Assembly (NCBI GenBank): GCA_032433595.1
Contig: JASWJB010000406.1
Coordinates: 1-32,743 of the forward strand
Reading direction: 5' to 3'
From: Conoideocrella luteorostrata
Lineage: Eukaryota > Ascomycota > Sordariomycetes > Hypocreales > Clavicipitaceae
DNA: 32,743 nt
The notes beneath the pieces were generated by a model, which was not told the DNA's origin, made no database searches, and saw only the letters and a program-made list of their open reading frames with translations. Position numbers and translations under genes: made by a program. Below, piece by piece: positions 9,130 to 18,649 of the stretch. The stretch's first letter is position 1. The number at the start of each line of letters is the position of its first letter.

Positions 9130-9400
9130 CCGCTGAGACCTACCATCCCGCTGTTGTGTTGGCACGCCGCCCATGCAGACTCGAGAGTTTACATCTTTAT
9201 TGCATCTACTACTGTAAAGAGTACAGATTGGCGGCGGGCAGGCCAGCGTAGATCAGACAGAGAGTTCTTGGTGTTTCCCCCTCCCTGGCCACGACGCTGC
9301 AACCACCCATCCCGCTGTATTTTGGCACGGTGCCTTTGCAGACCCGAGATTTACGTCTTTACTAGATCTACCAGTTGCTGTACTCCGTAAAGAGTCCAGA
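9130..9400. repeat. stem-loop repeat copies 14-15
   Basis: Cores at about 9193 (TCTTTATTGCATCTACTACTGTAAAGA) and 9357 (TCTTTAC ... CCGTAAAGA with a longer loop), 164 bp apart, with the usual GGCACGC and GCAGACYCGAGA flanks. Confidence 0.75.
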
Positions 9401-9781
9401 CAAGAGGTGCCAAGGTCACCTCCCGTCAATCACAGCCGCTGAAGGGGGAACAAAAGAAAAGTTGGCATGGAGATGCTTCCCCGTTCCTGGTGTGTGGGCG
9501 GAAAGGAGCCTCTAGGGTAGCCATAATCAGTTCATGCGAGGTTTTGGGCTTTACCGGATTGGTCAGATCAGATAGCATAGCTATAAGCAAGAGACATATC
9601 CCGCTCGCAGGCAGATTATCATCGAATTTAATTGCTTTTGCCAGAGTCACGAAGTATGTCACCAGCGGGAGCTTTGCTCTTCTGCTTACTATGACAGAAT
9701 TTCTTAGCTAAAGTGCGCAAGAGCCTAATATTTGCCGGATAACTGGGCAGACCATTCGATCTTCTACAACCAGTGCAATGT
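9401..9781. other. no gene supported
   Basis: A ~78-codon minus frame (9662-9426) and a 73-codon plus frame overlap here. The minus frame has no ATG start (GTG), and neither shows a domain. The sequence is not part of the repeat families to the left. Confidence 0.35.
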
Positions 9782-9877
9782 TGTTGGAACAATTTACCAC
9801 TTCACTACAGAGTAAGAGTGTAGGCCTACTGAATTCTCTCCAGTGGGCTGTAATTAGGGCTTATATTCTACGCAACA
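9782..9877 (+). mobile_element. 96-bp TGTTG...CAACA element with 5-bp duplication AATGT
   Basis: The ends TGTTG and CAACA are inverted repeats. The flanks are AATGT (9777-9781) and AATGT (9878-9882), a perfect 5-bp target duplication. A second copy (26528-26624) shares most of the length, including GGAACAATTTACCACTT and AATTAGGGCTTATATTCTA. Size, ends and duplication fit a very short solo LTR or an LTR of a SMART/TRIM-type non-autonomous retroelement. Strand is arbitrary. Confidence 0.75.
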
Positions 9878-9882
9878 AATGT

Positions 9883-11021
9883 AGAGATTTGTAAAACAAC
9901 CAGGGTTGCTTTGACTTCTATTGTAGTGGAAAATAGGTGGCGGATCAAGTACCTTTAATATTATGCTTTCATTGGTCCAACATCCCTGTCGGTACATTTG
10001 TTACTCCGTATTCCGTAGTATATGTGGAGAATTATGTAATACCTAAGTACAACGTTCCTAGGATTGTGCGTGGCCTTGTCAATTATCGTGGGAGCAAGGC
10101 CACTTTTCACTTGTCTGTCTGCGCCCAATTTAGTGCTTTTATAACCACATAAAGACGAGGACGAGAGGACCTATTTATATATGTGGACTAGGTCCTATTT
10201 TGACGACATGGTCGACGGGTGCCTTGAGAGTAGCCGAAGCGCTCGGTCCCGCTTTAGGCAGTCAGGGGCAGATATTATGGCCATGGCTATTGCCACCATA
10301 GAAGCCGCGCAAAGCGTAGAATTGAGGAGATTCCAGACAGTGTCAAGATTCGACGTGAAACCAGGTCTAGCTTGAGGACAATTCCATGCTAAGAAAGTAC
10401 GATGTGCGGGGAGGGCTACAACACCGCTGTCGACCCCAAACTGCCTCGTGATCTGGAAAAGTGCAGCAAACTAATATTGTCGCTCGAAGAGGGACGAGCG
10501 TTCAAGCTATATTCGGAAAGGCATGCCCAATCAAAATAGCACGGCGGGATTTCAGCATGAGTCAATCTGCTCGTCAATCTGAGAGAATCAGACTCTCAAT
10601 CCATCCCAACATGTGCATGAATTTGCAAAGAAACCTGCCGGCAGCTAACCGCAATTGGTTAGCAGCTAAGTACAGCCAACCAATCGCCGTTCGAAACCTT
10701 CCAGCACCTCGCTAGCTAGCATAAACTCCCGCCAGCCTGACTTGCGCTGCTCTATTTCGGCTCCATTCCACAGTACCTAATTATTGCAGAATCCAGGACG
10801 CCACGGCTTCCTTGAGTACAGCCGGGGCGGCATCGTCCAAGGGTGTATTGCTCCGGTGCACCATGTCTCTGTAGCTGCCCAGACAATTTCAGGATTGCAT
10901 CAAGCTGCTTGAAACAATTTCGAGAGTGCTGGGTAAGCGGTGCTGAATACATCATGCACATGAGATGCCGTCCTTCGGTCATGTTTTCAGTCGTCTGTCT
11001 CAATGGACGCACATGTACGAA
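9883..11021. other. intergenic; no gene supported
   Basis: Three short plus-strand frames (9937-10152, 10181-10375, 10461-10715) lack recognisable domains and splice links. A perfect hairpin, GCTAACC / GGTTAGC, lies at about 10646-10666. The tract from 10740 acts as the upstream region of the protease gene. Confidence 0.4.
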
Positions 11022-11029
11022 TATAAATA
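11022..11029 (+). promoter_or_regulatory. TATA box of the protease gene
   Basis: TATAAATA lies 83 bp upstream of the ATG at 11112 and is followed by a C/T-rich leader (CTCTCCATTTTCATCAGC), the usual fungal arrangement. Confidence 0.65.
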
Positions 11030-11111
11030 GGCTAAACCACTCATCCTAAGTACGGTATTGCATATCTCTCCATTTTCATCAGCAATCCTTCACCAGCTCT
11101 GACGTTTCACG

Positions 11112-12102
11112 ATGGAACTTACGGCTTCTTTCGCGCTTGCCGTGACGTTTTCTGCCATCCTAGCAGCGGCGACAACTGTCGAAAAGAGGATCGTTGGCGG
11201 AGAAGTTGCCAAGCAAGGTGAATTTCCCTTCATAGTCAGTATCCGAAATGCAACTGGCTATCATTACTGTGGAGGCAGTTTGGTAGACGGCTATACTGTC
11301 CTCACTGCCGGTCACTGCACCGAAGACGCCCATTCTGTCAAGGCAGGATCGAACGTAAGTCTAACCTCCTTTCTTGAAGGAATCAGGTTATCCTTTGGCC
11401 GTTAGGACGTGGACATCTGGTGCCGTGGTACAGTTGACGGACCGCTGCTAGCCTGCATTGCGCTAATAACCATGTAGAGTCGCGAGACGGGTGGAGTTGA
11501 TGTAAACGTTACATTCTACGTAAGGCACCCCAAATACGAATTGAAAAACATTGGCATCAACGACATTGGTGTCTTGAAATTTTCAAGTCCAATTAAGACA
11601 AGCAAGACAATTGGTTATGCTACGCTGCCAGCGAAAGGCTCTGACCCTAAAGTCAATTCCACTGCAACTGCCGCAGGCTGGTAAGTGCCATTAAAAAAAA
11701 AAAAGTGGTCAGAAATACACTAACTAGTGGAAAAGGGGCCGTGATACACCCAACAAGAAAGCCCAAGAGCACAGTAAAGTTAAAACATTACGCAAGGTCA
11801 CCCTTCCTATCCACGCACGCCAGGACTGTGCAAAGCTTCTACCGGATATTCCTCATGACAATACAACAGTATGTGCCGGTGGAGCTGGCAAGGGCATATG
11901 CATGCATGACAGCGGCAGTCCCCTTTTCAATGACAAAACGAAACAGATCATTGGTCTTGCGGCATTCGGCATCAAGGATGCAGCAGAAAACTATTGCGAT
12001 CAGGCTCCTGGGGGGTTTACCAACGTCGGCAGCTTCGTTGATTTCGTTAACAAAAATCTTGGGCGGCAGACCCCAGGTCATGTGACGGCAAGGGCAAATT
12101 AA
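11112..12102 (+). CDS. secreted S1 (chymotrypsin-fold) serine protease
   Basis: Three exons: 11112-11354, 11478-11680 and 11736-12102. Intron 1 is GTAAGT ... GCTAATAAC ... TAG; intron 2 (55 bp) is GTAAGT ... CACTAAC ... AAAG and starts inside the Trp codon of AGW-G. The product is 270 aa: a signal peptide (~residues 1-21), a short propeptide ending in Lys25-Arg26 (a Kex2-like site), then the mature start IVGG (27-30). The catalytic triad is His68 (TAGHC), Asp110 (NDIGVLK) and Ser208 (HDSGSP). Six cysteines (53, 69, 180, 195, 204, 236) match the three conserved fungal trypsin-like disulfides. Oddities: the residue equivalent to Asp189 of trypsin is Gly202, arguing against Arg/Lys specificity, and GDSGGP has become HDSGSP. 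It probably acts outside the cell on protein substrates; such enzymes are common in plant- and insect-associated fungi. After TAA (12100-12102) the same frame resumes as a Cys-rich tail. Confidence 0.93.
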
Positions 12103-12139
12103 AAGGAGCTTCAAAACTATTGCGACCGCTAAAAAAAAG

Positions 12140-12378
12140 ACGATAAGCAAGTCATGGCGTGCAAGGACGCGGGTGCTTCATGCACAGCGCGAGTTAAAGC
12201 GCCTTTAATTGACGTCTTCAAGTGTGTGGAAATAGCTCAAGTCTACGCTGACTATAGTGCTCCAAAGTACAACCAATGCCTTCAAAACGCCCAGAAGTGT
12301 AGAGAAGAGAATCATCTGCCTTTTGGAAGCATCAGAAAACTTGCTCCGTGTGCCAAAGCGCGTACCGATGGAAAATAA
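12140..12378 (+). other. in-frame Cys-rich tail downstream of the protease
   Basis: The protease frame continues past TAA at 12100 and TAA at 12130 into ~80 codons with six cysteines, Lys-rich and probably helical, ending at TAA 12376-12378 inside AATAAA (12374-12379). Read alone from ATG 12154 it is a 74-aa protein without a signal peptide. Two explanations fit. First, the two stops were CAA codons changed by C-to-T mutation. Second, a 63-bp intron 12077-12139 (GTCATG ... GCTAAA ... AAAG) removes both stops and keeps the frame, giving a 341-aa protease with a Cys-rich C-terminus. The donor is weak. The only nearby polyadenylation signal lies after the tail, so the protease mRNA probably includes it. 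Confidence 0.5.
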
Positions 12379-12379
12379 A
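12374..12379 (+). terminator. polyadenylation signal AATAAA
   Basis: Canonical AATAAA about 270 bp after the protease stop, overlapping the stop of the Cys-rich tail. No earlier AATAAA was seen after 12102. Confidence 0.5.
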
Positions 12380-12602
12380 GGCCACTTGAGCGCGCTATTC
12401 ATAAGAACATTAGCCTATATTCTTTGACGTGGGTAGACGAGAATTTGTATCAATAGAAGAGATCATCGAATCGAGCCCATGTTGTAAGTGACAGTTGCCA
12501 TGGTTGTGTTTGTTTTCATCCAGCGTAGTTCTGTATTCTAGACAGGGATGTGCGCATTCAAGCTGAGTGAGCTGTTGAAGCTGCCAAGTGGTAAAAAGTA
12601 TT

Positions 12603-12790
12603 TATAGGTTGCACAGGGTATTATACAAGGTATCGATACCAATGCGATATATTCAATAATCTCTGTCTGTCTAAGAAGAGGAAAAAAGTCAGGAAGAAAG
12701 CCCTAATATCGTTGTATAAATACTGTGGCCGGAAGGGGACCACATGACCTGCTCCTTGCTTCCTATTGTGCTTAACGAGGGATTCCAACA
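12603..12790 (-). repeat. LTR-like repeat, minus orientation
   Basis: Read on the minus strand it starts TGTTGGAATCCC, contains GCACAATAGGAAGCAA and GAGCAGGTCA, has a TATA motif (GTATTTATACAACG) and ends near GTGCAACCTATA. It shares start, internal words and end with the plus-oriented copy at 13372-13590. No target duplication was found (flanks GTATT / TTCAG). Confidence 0.5.
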
Positions 12791-13371
12791 TTCAGACCTT
12801 TGGTTGGTGCCAGCATTCTATCTTTACTTTGCCGGGATATATTTTCGAGCCTAACGAAATCATGCAATAGACTTAAGGATGCGAAGCAACAGGGGCTAGT
12901 CGCCGGCGGAGATGACACGGCGCGTATTCGGACGGCAACGTGTTGCGTTATGTGCCTTTACATAGATGTATGGTAAAGGAGCAATTTGGCAACAGTGGAA
13001 ATCGGCAGGAATAGATGGAAAGAGACTGAAAAGTAATGAATTCTGACAATGATGAATATAACTGATGATGATGATTATGATGCCCTCTGAAAGGCACCGT
13101 GACCCTTCTATATAGTCCTTCAGTGACCGGAACATTCCCTTGAATTTAGTGGCCTTAGGCCTACATTCCTTAGCATCGTGCCATCTTCTTCCACTATCGT
13201 ACGAATCTAGCTAATACGAGGCATCGGTCATTTCCGAAGGTGCCAATCTAATCCTCAACAGAACTGTGGAAAGAATAAGAAAATTCTTTTCATAGTTATA
13301 CAACATATTTAGCTGCTAATCGAGATGGCGGATTTCTAACCACACCTTTGTTGTTGCAAGCGCTATATTAT
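12791..13371. other. spacer between inverted LTR-like copies
   Basis: AT-rich with an ATGATGATGATTATGATG tract near 13060. The minus frame 13135-12896 shows no domain. A TATATAG motif on the minus strand near 13110 resembles the LTR-like segments at 13.8 and 25.2 kb. Confidence 0.3.
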
Positions 13372-13590
13372 TGTTAGAATCCCTTGTCAAGCATAATAAG
13401 AGGCACAATAGGAAGCAAAGCACAGAGCAGGTCACGCAGTCATCCTATGGCTATGATACTTATACGGCAATATCTGGCCTCTCTCCTAGCTTTGCCTCTT
13501 CTTTAATAAACATTAGTGACTTATGAATATATCGTTTTGCATTTTAAAGCAACTGATCTAGATCACTACACAACTCTTATGCAACCTACA
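13372..13590 (+). repeat. LTR-like repeat, plus orientation
   Basis: Starts TGTTAGAATCCC and ends GCAACCTACA. It shares CACAATAGGAAGCAAAG and GAGCAGGTCA with the inverted copy at 12603-12790. The flanks are ATTAT and GTTAT, a 4-of-5 match, consistent with an old 5-bp target duplication. Confidence 0.5.
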
Positions 13591-14321
13591 GTTATACCAG
13601 TTGATACTGTCGTTTTTGTTAAAGAGGTGTAGGTATGACGCTTGAGTTAAGGGAGATTTATTGGTCTGTCATGAAAGCGGGGGATATTTTGGAAATAATA
13701 TCCTCTTCCTCTCCCCAAATTGCCTTAGCCGGCAGGGCCACAAGGGTTGAACTGAATGAAATGAATTGATGACTGATGAATGACGTTGATGATATGTGAC
13801 CTTCCTGAAGAGCTCTGTAATCCTCCTATTTATGCCTCTCTTTGCTGACGAACGACCCAGCCACACTCCCTTCATACTGGAGCATGCAGTGACTACGCGC
13901 ACTCCAGAGGCCCACCAAAAACACAAAGCCCAGACTAGCATGTCACATTAAGCAGGGTCTATCGTGAAAAACCCCAAATCCTCTGCCGCAGTAGACTTTC
14001 CCGTTGCCTTGCTCCTGCGAGGGCTCCTTGGCAGAACATATGGAGTCCGTTCCCTCGCATTCCTCTACGGACCAACTCCCAACTGGCCGACGACCTAGCA
14101 CGAGTCATTCGGATGATATCGAGTGAGTAACTCTAGGGGTGGGTACGAAGCAGTAGACCGCTTTCCTTTGACCCTAGGGTTAGTATTGATGTTCGGCAAC
14201 CTGTGCAACCCATATTTGTCATATAAAGTCAAACATCCTTTTATGAAAACGCACCAGGTCCACCTATGAACTAATACTATTAATAACCTTTGCCGAAGCC
14301 ATGTTGGCCATCGCTGCTCAT
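13591..14321. other. 3' flank of F-box gene, LTR-like minus-strand tract
   Basis: The minus strand at about 13947-13670 has GGCATAAATAGGAGG and TCATCAACGTCATTCATCAG. This layout (TATA, then ATCATC-rich stretch) resembles 25270-25130, but clean ends with a target duplication were not found. The frames 13941-13669 and 14622-14095 on the minus strand look like chance or shadow frames. Confidence 0.3.
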
Positions 14322-15775
14322 CTAACTCGAGACTGATCCCGCTGACAAAACAGGGAGCTTCATGTTCTTTAAAAGCCATCGGGCTTGGCTGAGAGAATGA
14401 GGTTTTTTGATCTCCGGTACTGAATTTGACTGTCTTGCGGGTTTTGGTTGAGCTCCGTCTCTCCATTCGACCTTGCTTTCGTCTCCCCAGCTCCACCAGC
14501 CCGAACCGCCCCGACGAGATACCTGCTCCCTCTGGTCCCATGCGTTCCGCATATATACCCGTTGCCGAGAGAATTCCCGTTCTCTCCGGACAAGCTTTTC
14601 GGAATTGAATACATCTTCCCATGGCTTGTTAAAGACACCAAGCTGATCTAGCCGATGCTTGTCCCACATGACGTATCCCCAACGGCGTAGGTCTTCACGG
14701 TTCTCTTGGTTCACCCAACCCATCCACGACTCCCCATCATGTGCCCATTGCCACGCATCCTTAGGATCCGTGTTCGAGTCGGCAAAGAACGGCTGCTTAA
14801 TATATGAAGCTTCATCCTCCGGCGCTTGTCCACCGAGGAAGAAATCAGCATTGTGTTCATTCGCCTCACGGAGCCCTTCGTGGAGAAAGTTGTCGCTGGC
14901 TTTGGGACTGCTCGATGCATGGAGAAGCTGGTACCTCTCATCGTAGGTCCCTGCCTTAGAAATCTTGAGCAGCTCCTCCAGTCCAAGTTGACGTACTTGT
15001 TGGATGTAAGGAGAATCCAAGTCGTCACCATATTCGACACAGCTCAAGTCCCAGCCGATGTCGTGCTCAGCAACGTCGTTAAAAGCTGATGTTTGTGAGC
15101 TACAAACGATTTTGCTACAAGAGCATGGTGACTTACCTGGCGAAACAGCTCGGACGAGGAAATCATGCACACAACTGAGTTGTTCATTTTCCCACGGGGA
15201 AAAGACGGCGAAAAAAAGTCTGTTATCATCCTCAGAAGCTCTGTGCTTTGAGTTTGGAGGCTCACGAAAGATATTGCAGTAGATTTCGAATAGATAGAAT
15301 GCCCGCTCGATCCGACATCCCTCTAACTGTACGACGGTAGATCTGGACTGAACTGAGGAGCATGCTGCCAAGATAGCGTTGATGAAATTCGTGCTTAGCT
15401 CTCGCACACAGGAGTGAAGTCTTCCAAGATGCAATGATTTCTTCAGGGGCCAAGTTCTGAATGTGTCCAAAGGTGGGCGAAGGTCTAGGGTGATAAAGTT
15501 TACGATCATCTGCCGATGTTGTGCTTCGATCTCATCTGGGCGCAAGCGCGAGGACCTGAATGCGAGTGCTGCTGCCGGCAGTACGTCGCGGTCAATTTCA
15601 TTGAGCAAGACTTGTGTCGCAATAGCAGAGTCTCCTTCCAAAAACGCAGCATGAAAGAACCGACAAGACAAGACCGCTGCTTGCAATGACAATATATCAG
15701 TCAAGGATGACAGTACCCTTCGCACCAGTTCTACAGACAGTCCCCGAACCGGGGCCTGTATGCTCCGAGCGCCAT
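14322..15775 (-). CDS. F-box domain protein, 5' end frameshifted
   Basis: A ~500-codon minus-strand frame. The N-terminus carries an F-box-like helix set (GLSVELVRRVLSSLTDILSL, then AVLSCRFFHAAF), the part that binds Skp1 in SCF ubiquitin ligases. The rest has the mixed helical character of fungal F-box proteins and a conserved-looking WGYVMWDKHRL near residue ~420. A strong intron lies at 15136-15086 (51 bp, CAG|GTAAGT ... CAG). It is in frame, so retention adds 17 codons. The long frame has no ATG before about codon 126. The best start by position is ATG 15775 (GTTCATGGC), ~130 bases below a TATAAAG at about 15903, but it is one base out of frame. A one-base loss in CCCC or GGGG around 15745-15755 would explain this. 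Either the allele is newly broken, the assembly has an error, or an upstream exon exists. Stop at 14324-14322. Confidence 0.75.
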
Positions 15776-15898
15776 GAACAATGGCGGCTGATTTGATGAG
15801 ATGCTGATCTTGATGATGAGTGAGGAAATATATTGCGCTGGGGATTTGTTGAGATGGGATTGGGGGGAGGGGGGGCAAGGGCTCCGCTTTCTGTCTCT

Positions 15899-15906
15899 TT
15901 ATACCC
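15899..15906 (-). promoter_or_regulatory. TATA-like box of F-box gene
   Basis: GTATAAAG on the minus strand, followed by a C/T-rich tract (CCCCCCCTCCCCCCAATCCC) that fits a transcription start and leader for the ATG at 15775. Confidence 0.45.
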
Positions 15907-16180
15907 GTATTATCCGTGTTTTCAAATATTTATTGACGTTTCCTTGAGTATTGATGGTGGTGACATTGTAGTAACTGTCCATGTCGCAGTACAAGACGGG
16001 CTAGTACCGCAGTGCATCACTTGGTGCCGCTTCTAGAAGGAGTGACGGGAATCTGCAAGAGTATGAGCTCACTAAATATTCATTCGCTAGGATTTAACCA
16101 AGACTTATACTATCCGACAGATGTACCGCATCAAGAAGATGTGGTGTTGAGAAACCCTAAGATACAGATAAAGGCGGCGA

Positions 16181-16415
16181 GATTCTGCTATAGAAGCTCG
16201 GAGCAGCTGTCGAACTCGATTGTCGGATTGATTCGTATGGAAGCTGCTGGCTAGGAAGCTCGGGGGAGCTATCGAATTCGATGGCGAGATCCGAAGGAAG
16301 CTGCCAGCTAAGATGCTCGAGGCGGCTATCGAATTCAGCGGTTGAGTCGATTCGTAGGGAGGCAACCGGTCAAGATACTCGCGGCAGCCATCGAATTTGA
16401 TTGTCAGAACAGAAA
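16181..16415. repeat. ~60-bp tandem repeat, four units
   Basis: Units of the form GCTCGRRGCRGCTATCGAATTCGATKG ... GGAAGCTGCCRGCTARGA begin near 16197, 16258, 16316 and 16374. The 137-codon minus frame over them is a by-product of the repeat. Inverted relatives lie at 17925-18090. Confidence 0.75.
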
Positions 16416-16545
16416 GGAATGCTAGAAAACTTCTTGATGACGCTGATGCTGACGACGATGCTAACGAAATACGGCTGCTGAGGACGCTGCTGTTAACGAT
16501 GCTGCAATGATGCCGCAATGACGAGATTCTTGTTACCTAATCGTG
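16416..16545. repeat. GAY/GCT triplet-rich tract
   Basis: GATGACGCTGATGCTGACGA-type sequence follows the 60-bp repeats and ends in GACGAGATTCTTGTTACCTA, the same closing phrase found in other triplet tracts at 19.4 and 21 kb. Confidence 0.6.
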
Positions 16546-17102
16546 ATGCTCCTGATGGTTACAGGGGGGTTGGGGGGCGCGAATTGACTAAGCAGCCAAG
16601 AAAGCCTGCCATGGACTTGATAATTGAAAGCTTCAGTTACATAAGCTGAAGGCTGGTGTTACACAGAGTATTCAGTTAATCTACGGAGCAGCAACTGTGG
16701 CGTTGCCACGTGCGGACAAGGCCACTACACGTAAGTCAACAATCTCCAAGCAACAGAGTTATGCTCGGAAGAAATACCCGAGACCATAGTAAGCAAAGGT
16801 GAAGGCAAGTAGAGAGAAGCGTAGCATCCCGCTTTGCATCTTTCATGAGCTGTAGCAAATGGATATCACCTTTTCTGCCTCTCACTGATTGGATCAATTT
16901 ATTAATTTGTTTGGCCACAGGTCGATGAAACTCGCGACGCAGCACAAAGATCCCACCCACGTGATAAGATAAAGTCACGACTGCTTTTTCCCACCTCAGA
17001 ATCCATCAGTCCTACTATGATTATCAGCTTTACTTTATAGCATCGCGCGGGATCATCTCTATTTCTTGCTAGAACCAGACAAACACATTAGTATACTTCA
17101 AG
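16546..17102. other. intergenic; upstream region of 17103 gene
   Basis: A perfect hairpin GTGGC-GTT-GCCAC lies near 16697-16709. The last ~60 bases before the ATG are C/T-rich, as in a fungal leader. The minus frame 16978-16736 has no recognisable features. Confidence 0.35.
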
Positions 17103-17498
17103 ATGGGCAAGTCAAAGCCCCGTTCCAACAAGGTATCAGCCCAAAACCGAAACACAAACACAAAAACAACAACTACATCAGTCACACTAACTCTACAACC
17201 AGTCGTCTCGACATCCTCTGCCGGTGCGGCTGACCCTATTCTTGGATACAAGATCCGTGTACTTCTGCATGACTTTCTCGACTTCACAAAGGATCCCAAC
17301 GCGGCGCGCCGCATCAACTCAACGACCAATGAGCACTACATTAGCGCCTCTTACTTCGACGACAGCCAGGCAGCCGTCATTAAAGCTGCATTGGTGGACA
17401 TCGACCTCAGCAAGTTTAACACCACCGCCGCTGCTACTGAGTATGCGCAAGCCGATGCGGACACTGAGGAAGCGCTAAACCTCAAACAACTGGGCTAG
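17103..17498 (+). CDS. 131-aa hypothetical protein
   Basis: The ATG is in TTCAAGATGGGC, a good fungal start. The N-terminus is basic and Thr/Asn-rich (MGKSKPRSNKV, then NTNTKTTTTSVTLT), suggesting a disordered or nuclear-directed end. Residues ~45-110 look folded and mixed helical (GYKIRVLLHDFLDFTKDP, then HYISASYFDDSQAAVIKAAL). The C-terminus is acidic and Ala-rich. No signal peptide, membrane segment or known domain is recognised. After the TAG the +1 frame stays open for ~45 codons (LEGQTFETAVHTLLND...), so the present stop may come from a frameshift or an unseen intron. It lies between two inverted copies of the 60-bp repeat family. Confidence 0.55.
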   Translation: MGKSKPRSNKVSAQNRNTNTKTTTTSVTLTLQPVVSTSSAGAADPILGYKIRVLLHDFLDFTKDPNAARRINSTTNEHYISASYFDDSQAAVIKAALVDIDLSKFNTTAAATEYAQADADTEEALNLKQLG

Positions 17499-17799
17499 AG
17501 GGTCAGACTTTTGAAACCGCAGTTCACACTTTGCTAAACGACAAGCGGCGGTCCAGTGGAGATGTGCGGCCTTGTGGACCTCATCATTTGCCCCCACAAT
17601 GTATGCTTGTCTGTTCGGTATTAACATGGAGGAAACAAAGTATGAGAAGTTCTTGAGCCGATTGCGGAGAGCTGGAGCCTGACAGGATGAGGCTGTTCAT
17701 CATCATGAACAACGGCCAAGGGGGACTTAGGGTTGTAGTGTGTCTTTATTTCCTGCATTTCTAGGTTTCTGCAGGTTGTACAGGGGATTGTGCAAGGGT

Positions 17800-18095
17800 C
17801 TAGACTAATTAAGAGCCTCGTTGGCAGCAGCAGCAGGAGCAGCATCATCAACAGCAGCATCGTCAGCGGCAATATCGTCAGGTAATAAATCCTCGTCAGC
17901 AGCAGCTTCCTTACGAATTAGGTCAACCGTTATTAAATTCAATAGCTAACATCTTAGCTGGTAGACTCCATAAGCATCAATCCGACGATCAAATTCGATA
18001 GCTGTCCCGAGCTTCCTATCCGACAGATGCCGTACGAATTAATTAAGCCGTCGAATTCAATAGCTGCCGCGAGCATTGCCAGAATACAGGCGGCT
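17800..18095. repeat. inverted copy of triplet tract and 60-bp repeat
   Basis: AGCAGCAGCAGGAGCAGCAT-type sequence (17826-17880) and TAATAAATCCTCGTCAGCAG are the reverse complement of the GCTGCTG / GACGAGGATTTATTA phrases elsewhere. ATTCGATAGCTGTCCCGAGC and ATTCAATAGCTGCCGCGAGC (about 17992 and 18056) are the reverse complement of the 60-bp units at 16181-16415. The two loci flank the 17103-17498 gene in opposite orientation. Confidence 0.7.
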
Positions 18096-18640
18096 ACTCC
18101 CTATAACTCGCTAGAATACGGAGCACAGGGGGCCGCAACTTTTGCTTGCCTTGCCGCAGCGAGCACGCATGCACAAACCCACAGAGCCCCCAGAAGGAAC
18201 ACAGCTGCTAGTTAGTAGTGGTATTTAAACCGAACGAGGGTTCTGCAGCAGGAAACGGTAAAGATTGTGACTGGGCTGGTGAGCTGGGTGACTACCAGGT
18301 CGATTCGGTGGTTCTAGGTGCAAAATCTGGCTATACTGGGCATATTAGCGGACACGTGAAGAAATCTCCATTTGCTACCACTTGCTATGTGCTGGAATTT
18401 GTATAGAATGTTTATGTTTGTTATTATTTTTATTATGTTCCAAATTGTTTTGTTGTCCCTTATGAACTCACCTGATGATGAAAAAAAAAAACACACATTA
18501 AATGCCGACTATACCCTGCTGGAGAACATTTACCGACAACGCCAGGATTATTATCATTATTATTACTATTACTATTATTTGATCATCATCAGAAAAGTCC
18601 ATGAGAGACAAAAAAAAAATAAAAAATTAAAACATTATTA
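18096..18640. other. no gene; AT-rich with TTA/ATT runs
   Basis: Contains TTATTATCATTATTATTACT-type runs near 18548-18580 and A9-10 tracts. Short frames have no recognisable features. Confidence 0.4.
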
Positions 18641-18649
18641 ATATTATTA

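Noticed and set aside
10640..10715. tRNA-like GTTCGAAAC with an upstream hairpin
   Set aside because: The arms do not assemble into a cloverleaf and no 7-bp acceptor stem is present.
13670..13947. Minus-strand LTR between TGTGACATG and TTTCATGACA
   Set aside because: Flanks differ (TGGTC / TTAAG) and the terminal sequences are not inverted repeats of each other.
14095..14622. 175-codon minus frame overlapping the F-box gene end
   Set aside because: Shadow of the F-box frame with no domain; extends into AT-rich 3' flank.
16105..16518. 137-codon Ser-rich minus frame
   Set aside because: It is produced by the 60-bp tandem repeat and triplet tract; residues simply repeat with the unit.
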